Origin: Pseudomonadota bacterium
Lineage (GTDB): Bacteria; Pseudomonadota; Alphaproteobacteria; Micropepsales; Micropepsaceae
Assembly (NCBI GenBank): GCA_025360685.1
Contig: JANYBR010000500.1
Span: 1 to 17,997 of the forward strand
Direction: 5' to 3'
DNA: 17,997 bases
The notes under the pieces are model-generated. The model made no database searches. It saw nothing but the letters and a program-made list of their open reading frames with translations, and was not told the DNA's origin. The translations under genes and the position numbers were made by a program. Every line of letters begins with the position of its first letter. Position 1 is the stretch's first letter. Positions 14,490 to 17,997 of the stretch are shown here, piece by piece.

Positions 14490-15160
14490 GCCGGACGTTC
14501 CTCGTGGGTGAGACGCTTGAACAGGTGTGCCATCAAAGCCGAACCAAAAAAAGGCGCGATCAGGTCGAAAACCGGAATGACGGTCAGAATCGAGATCAGG
14601 AGCCCGGCGGCGAAAATCTTGCCGCTGTGCCGCCGCCGCAAGGCATCGCTCTTCTGGCGCGACAGATGGCGCAAAGACGCCAGCTCGAAAAACTCGCGCC
14701 CCAGCAGCCAACCATTGGCGATGACGGTAGCGATTTCGGCGACGCCGGGTACGCCGACATCGACCGGCAACAGCGCCACGTTGATGAGCAGGGCCAAGCC
14801 GATCAGCCGGACGGCCTCGCCGATACCAGTCACGAGCGGCGTGCCTGGCGCTCTTGGGTCATTGGGATAGAAATGCGCATCCACCTTGGCCGCGATGCGG
14901 TCGAGAAAGATCGAGCCGAAGATCGCCGCCACCGGAGCGCCGAGAAAAAACACCGCCAGGATCAACAGGACCGGAGTCGCCAGTTCCAGGAACCGGTTCA
15001 CCCATGGCGCGCCCAGCGGCGGCAAATGCGCCAGCCAGTATTCGACACCGATGAACAGAAGCACGAACAGGACGGCGGTGAACACCAGCGACCAAAGAAC
15101 CATGGCGATGAAATCGCGGTCGAACAGCATGGCCACCGCCTTGCCGGCGCTTGCGAACAT
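14486..15160 (-). CDS. EI24 domain protein (CysZ-like membrane protein)
   Basis: The 224-residue protein has four main membrane segments (about 17-40, 58-85, 116-135, 182-212) and the family motif NGWLLGREFFELASLRH (149-165), which places it in the EI24 family together with the sulfate transporter CysZ. Sulfate transport is known for CysZ itself, but there are no cysteine-synthesis genes in this window, so the substrate here is open. It is the first gene of a two-gene unit with the lipoprotein, joined by a 4-base ATGA overlap. It diverges from the adenosine kinase gene over 54 bases. Confidence 0.88.
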   Translation of the reverse strand: MFASAGKAVAMLFDRDFIAMVLWSLVFTAVLFVLLFIGVEYWLAHLPPLGAPWVNRFLELATPVLLILAVFFLGAPVAAIFGSIFLDRIAAKVDAHFYPNDPRAPGTPLVTGIGEAVRLIGLALLINVALLPVDVGVPGVAEIATVIANGWLLGREFFELASLRHLSRQKSDALRRRHSGKIFAAGLLISILTVIPVFDLIAPFFGSALMAHLFKRLTHEERPA

Positions 15161-15214
15161 CGGATCGGTCCTCTAACTCAGGCTCTCTTATAGGTGAAAG
15201 AGCGGGGACATTTA
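15161..15214. promoter_or_regulatory. Divergent promoter region of the EI24 and adenosine kinase genes
   Basis: The 54-base gap serves two divergent genes. CTTATA (15187-15192) reads TATAAG on the minus strand, a 5-of-6 match to a -10 box, and would give a leader of about 20 bases for the EI24 gene. The overlapping TATAGG (from 15190) could serve the plus strand. No clear -35 is seen for either. GGGGA upstream of 15215 is the ribosome-binding site of the kinase gene. Weak evidence. Confidence 0.3.
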
Positions 15215-16207
15215 ATGGCACACAGCTATGACGTGGTCGGGCTGGGCAGTGCAATCGTCGACGTGCTTGCGCCTGTCGACGACCAATTCCTGCTGACGCA
15301 CAATGTCGCGAAGGGCGTGATGACCCTGATCGACGAGTATCGCGCCGAGCAGCTGCACTCCGCGCTGGGAAATCCGCGCGAGATCGCCGGCGGCTCGGTC
15401 GCCAACACCATGGCCGGTCTTGCCTCGCTCGGCGGACGCGGCGTGTTCGAAGGCAAGGTCAAACAGGACAGGCTTGGCCAGGTATTTGCCGCCAGCTTGA
15501 AGAATCTCGGCGTAAATTATTCAACCAAGCCCGCGAGCGCTGGACCATCCACCGCCATGTGCCTGATCGCCGTGACGCCGGACGGCGAGCGCAGCATGAA
15601 CACCTATCTGGGCGCGTCGCGCGAGCTTTCGACGCACGATGTCGACGAGAAGGAGATCGCCTCGGCGGCGGTGCTCTACGTCGAAGGCTATCTGTGGGAA
15701 GCGCCCAAGGCGAAGGAAGCGTGTCTCAAGGCGATCAAGGCTGCACGGCGGGCCGGAACCAAGGTGGCGTTCACCCTGTCGGATCCCTTCGTGGTCGGAC
15801 GCTATCGCAGCGAGTTCCGGGAGATTCTCGGCGATCTCGACATCATCTTCGCCAATGAGGACGAGGCCAAGGCGCTGTTCGAAGTGGAGACCTTCGACAC
15901 GGTGCTGCAGGCGGCGCGCACATCCTGGCACGGCATCGCAGCCCTCACCCGCTCGGAAAAAGGCTGCGTGATCGCGCAAGGCGACGAAGTGCATATCGTC
16001 GACGCCTGGCCGCTGGAGCGCGTGGTCGACACCACGGGCGCGGGCGACCAGTTCGCCGCCGGCTTCCTCTATGCCCTGACCCATGGCCGCGGTCTTGCCC
16101 ATTGCGGCAAGCTTGCCGTTCTGTGCGCCGCCGAAGTGATCTCGCATTACGGCGCGCGGCCTGAAACCTCGCTCAGAGCCTTGGCCACGAAGGCGGGGTT
16201 GATTTGA
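15215..16207 (+). CDS. Adenosine kinase, PfkB carbohydrate kinase family
   Basis: The 330-residue protein is a full-length PfkB-family kinase. GGSVANTMAGLASLGG (59-74) is the first PfkB signature and DTTGAGDQFAAGF (272-284) is the second, with D278 as catalytic base and the anion hole in GAGD. SMNTYLGAS (127-135) and NEDEA (214-218) fit the adenosine kinase-like branch, which phosphorylates adenosine to AMP in purine salvage. Other nucleoside or sugar substrates cannot be excluded. ATG 15215 has a GGGGA ribosome-binding site about 7 bases upstream; a GTG at 15194 would add seven unlikely residues. A long palindromic repeat begins 35 bases after the stop. Confidence 0.92.
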   Translation: MAHSYDVVGLGSAIVDVLAPVDDQFLLTHNVAKGVMTLIDEYRAEQLHSALGNPREIAGGSVANTMAGLASLGGRGVFEGKVKQDRLGQVFAASLKNLGVNYSTKPASAGPSTAMCLIAVTPDGERSMNTYLGASRELSTHDVDEKEIASAAVLYVEGYLWEAPKAKEACLKAIKAARRAGTKVAFTLSDPFVVGRYRSEFREILGDLDIIFANEDEAKALFEVETFDTVLQAARTSWHGIAALTRSEKGCVIAQGDEVHIVDAWPLERVVDTTGAGDQFAAGFLYALTHGRGLAHCGKLAVLCAAEVISHYGARPETSLRALATKAGLI

Positions 16208-16242
16208 GGCCGGCTTGATCGCTTCGATTTGGTTGCTTCAAT

Positions 16243-16410
16243 TGTCACGGCCCGCCCCCACACTGTCGTTAGGGGCAGTGCGGGCCGCCCAGGTGACGCC
16301 GAGTTGTGAGTTCGCCAGCCAGGTCTCAGACCAATCGTTCGACGAAGAGCACTTCCCCAACTGGGTGGCCCGCACTGCCCCTAACGACAGTGTGGGGGCG
16401 GGCCATGACA
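16243..16410. repeat. Paired inverted-repeat element, family 2, copy B
   Basis: The left arm (16243-16298) and right arm (16355-16410) are 56 bases each, inverted around a 56-bp centre. Over the outer 47 bases they differ at only two positions: TGTCAC against TGTCAT, and GGGCCG against GGGCCA. The inner core, CCCCACACTGTCG then TTAGGGGCAGTG, is identical in both arms but absent from copy A at 9899-10040. Each arm is itself a hairpin (GGCCCGC with GCGGGCC, inner CACTG with CAGTG). The element fills the gap between the convergent adenosine kinase and Smr genes and may act as a two-way terminator or mRNA-stabilising structure. Confidence 0.92.
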
Positions 16411-16442
16411 CCGAGGTTGAATCGATTCAGTCCAACCAGCCC

Positions 16443-16943
16443 CTATCCACCCTTCCGCAAATACACGTACAGCGCGCCCTCGCCGCCATGTTTGCTGTGC
16501 GCGGCACGCGTGCCGGCCACCATTCCGGCGAAAACGGACTCGTGCAGCCAGCGCGGCACGACAGCTTTGAGAATTCCTCGCGAGCGATAATTCAGTTCCA
16601 TGTCGAACGGGGCATCCGGTGCAACCCGTGCACCCTTGCCGGTGACTACGAGCACGAGCTTGTGGCGCCGAACCTGCGCCGTGCGCAGAAAGAGCAGCAG
16701 CGCATTGTGGGCGTCGCGCTCGGTGAAACCATGCAGGTCGAGCCGCGCGTCCGGCTCGAGCAGGCCGCGCCGCAGCCTTTCATCGGTGCGGCCATCGAGA
16801 CCGCTCACGCCGGGGGCTGCGCTGGACTTGCGCCTGGCGCGCGATGACAAATCGCAATGCGCGGCTGGCGCCAGCGGACGGGCTTCGGCGATCGTCTCGC
16901 GAAAGAGCATTCGCTCCTCGTCGGTGGTCTTGCGCCGGCTCAT
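16443..16943 (-). CDS. Smr domain-containing protein
   Basis: The 166-residue protein has a basic, disordered N terminus (about 1-60) followed by a stand-alone Smr domain. LDLHGFT (68-74), VVTGKG (99-104) and HGGEGALYVYLR (152-163) are the conserved blocks. Smr domains related to the MutS2 C terminus bind and often nick structured DNA or RNA; recent work on relatives implicates them in cleaving mRNA at stalled ribosomes, but the role of this short proteobacterial type is not settled. The ATG at 16943 overlaps the mltA stop as ATGA, so it is the second gene of the mltA-smr unit. Its stop lies about 30 bases from repeat copy B. Confidence 0.92.
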   Translation of the reverse strand: MSRRKTTDEERMLFRETIAEARPLAPAAHCDLSSRARRKSSAAPGVSGLDGRTDERLRRGLLEPDARLDLHGFTERDAHNALLLFLRTAQVRRHKLVLVVTGKGARVAPDAPFDMELNYRSRGILKAVVPRWLHESVFAGMVAGTRAAHSKHGGEGALYVYLRKGG

Positions 16944-17997
16944 GGCGCCAGTTTCGCCGCCACCGCTGTGGGGAGCAAGACATAGAGCCGTCCGGACGCT
17001 TTCATTGCGCCGGCCAACTCCTCGGCCTCCGCGCCAAAACCGAAATAGATGTCGGCGCGTGCCGGACCGCGAATGGCGCCACCCGTGTCCTGTGCAATGA
17101 AGAGACCTTGCAGCGGCTTTCCGTCGGGCCGCATCGTGGCAACGAAGAACGGCACACCGAGCGGATGGTAGCGCAGATCGACGGCGATGCTGGCGTGCGG
17201 CGTCAGTGCCGCGTCTTGCGCGCCCGCGCTTCCGAGCATGGCATCGCCGACTGCGGCTTCCCTGAAGAAGACATAGGATTCATCGCTCTCCATGACCTTT
17301 TGCGCGGCGGACGGATTGGCCTTCAGCCAGGCGCGGATGGTCTGCATGGAAACAGTCTCGCGGCTGAGCGCGCCGCTGCGGATCAAGGTGCGGCCGATCG
17401 GTGTGTAGGGCTGTCCGTTCTGGCCGGCATAGGCCACGCGAATGATCGAGCCGTCGTCGAGCACGACGCGGCCGGAGCCCTGGATATGCAGGAAGAAAAC
17501 CGCAACCGGGTCGTCGCCATAGAACAGCACAGCCGCGCCAGGCGGCTTGGCGTCGATGTCGGCGCGCGTCGCATAGGGCAACAGATGCTGGCCAGCGAGG
17601 CGCCCGGCAATGTGTTCGCCTTTCATCTCGGGACGGAACACGCCCAGATCGACGCTGACGAGATCACCAGGCAAGGCGTAGACAGGCGTCTGGTACACAT
17701 CGTGTCGCGTGCGGCTGCCATGCAGCAACGGCTCGTAATAGCCGGTGAAGAAAGCCTCGCCAGCCACCGCGAACGGCGCAAAGCGAGTTTCGAAAAATTC
17801 GCGAGCGCCATTCGCGGTTACCGATTGCGCGGCCGCGCAGGCGCCGCGCCAATCCGCGACGCGTCCGGCGTAACTGCCCAATTGTGTCGCCGGCGGCTGC
17901 GACTGGAGGGCGGCGCAGGAGCGGCGAAAGGCCGCGAGCGCAGCGCCCGGATCGCCCTGGCTCCAGCCCGGCAGCTCGCCGAACGTGACGCGTTCCA
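16940..17997 (-). CDS. mltA: Membrane-bound lytic murein transglycosylase A (5' end beyond the window)
   Basis: The frame is open to the window edge and gives 351 visible residues, lacking the N terminus and signal peptide. An internal TTG at 17881 is not the start, because family-typical sequence continues upstream (FGELPGW, then AALAAFRRSC). MltA cleaves the glycan strand between MurNAc and GlcNAc with formation of 1,6-anhydro-MurNAc. FTGYYEP (83-89), QGSGR (172-176) and the 3D-domain motif QDTGGAI (302-308) are present; D303 corresponds to the catalytic aspartate of the family. It is coupled to the Smr gene by an ATGA overlap. With the LpoA-like gene it is one of two wall-remodelling genes here. 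Confidence 0.95.
   Translation of the reverse strand, partial: ERVTFGELPGWSQGDPGAALAAFRRSCAALQSQPPATQLGSYAGRVADWRGACAAAQSVTANGAREFFETRFAPFAVAGEAFFTGYYEPLLHGSRTRHDVYQTPVYALPGDLVSVDLGVFRPEMKGEHIAGRLAGQHLLPYATRADIDAKPPGAAVLFYGDDPVAVFFLHIQGSGRVVLDDGSIIRVAYAGQNGQPYTPIGRTLIRSGALSRETVSMQTIRAWLKANPSAAQKVMESDESYVFFREAAVGDAMLGSAGAQDAALTPHASIAVDLRYHPLGVPFFVATMRPDGKPLQGLFIAQDTGGAIRGPARADIYFGFGAEAEELAGAMKASGRLYVLLPTAVAAKLAP

Noticed and set aside
14490..14711. 74-codon extension of the lipoprotein
   Set aside because: It would bury the signal peptide and lipobox; ATG 14489 gives a perfect lipoprotein start and ATGA overlap.
16243..16410. CRISPR array or IS terminal repeats
   Set aside because: Only two inverted arms, no direct-repeat/spacer periodicity, and the centre is too short for a transposase.

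Overview
The window is 18 kb of GC-rich chromosomal DNA with the gene content and order of an alphaproteobacterium. Evidence for this is the divergent rph-rdgB-hemW / hrcA-grpE arrangement, the rsmI-yraN-sirB1-gshB run, and a DUF2244 gene divergent from nth. No genus can be named safely from the sequence alone. Coding density is high. Five same-strand gene junctions are 4-bp ATGA overlaps. There are no tRNAs, rRNAs, insertion sequences, prophage genes or CRISPR arrays.

Layout: (1) Positions 1-3670, minus strand: rsmI, yraN, a SirB1-family gene and gshB form a tight run, followed by a truncated pirin gene. (2) Positions 3658-4899, plus strand: a LpoA-like periplasmic lipoprotein whose start overlaps the rsmI start head to head. 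(3) Positions 4900-5635: the longest non-coding stretch, with a GC hairpin, a patch of decayed short repeats, one perfect DnaA-box 9-mer, and a large palindromic repeat. (4) Positions 5636-8093, minus strand: rph-rdgB-hemW, divergent from hrcA-grpE (8209-9869, plus). (5) Positions 9899-12016: a second palindromic repeat, an unassigned multi-pass membrane protein and dapB. (6) Positions 11980-14161: an AraC-MGMT fusion (Ada-like but without the Ada zinc domain), a DUF2244 membrane protein and nth. (7) Positions 14088-15160, minus strand: a BamE/SmpA-like lipoprotein and an EI24 (CysZ-like) membrane protein. (8) Positions 15215-16207, plus strand: a PfkB-family adenosine kinase, followed by a third palindromic repeat. 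(9) Positions 16443-17997, minus strand: an Smr-domain protein and an MltA lytic transglycosylase that runs off the window.

Most genes are housekeeping: rRNA and tRNA processing (rsmI, rph), nucleotide sanitation (rdgB), base repair (nth, the Ada-like gene), heat-shock control and chaperone function (hrcA, grpE), redox (gshB), haem trafficking (hemW), lysine and peptidoglycan supply (dapB), and wall remodelling (the LpoA-like protein, mltA).

The most interesting signal is a set of three long inverted-repeat elements, at 5437-5618, 9899-10040 and 16243-16410. Each begins 17-35 bases after the stop codon of a gene. The latter two are clearly one family. Their left and right arms keep arm-specific end sequences between copies. 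The variable hairpin core differs between copies but is identical, or nearly so, in the two arms of one copy. That pattern points to concerted evolution or selection for long pairing within each element.
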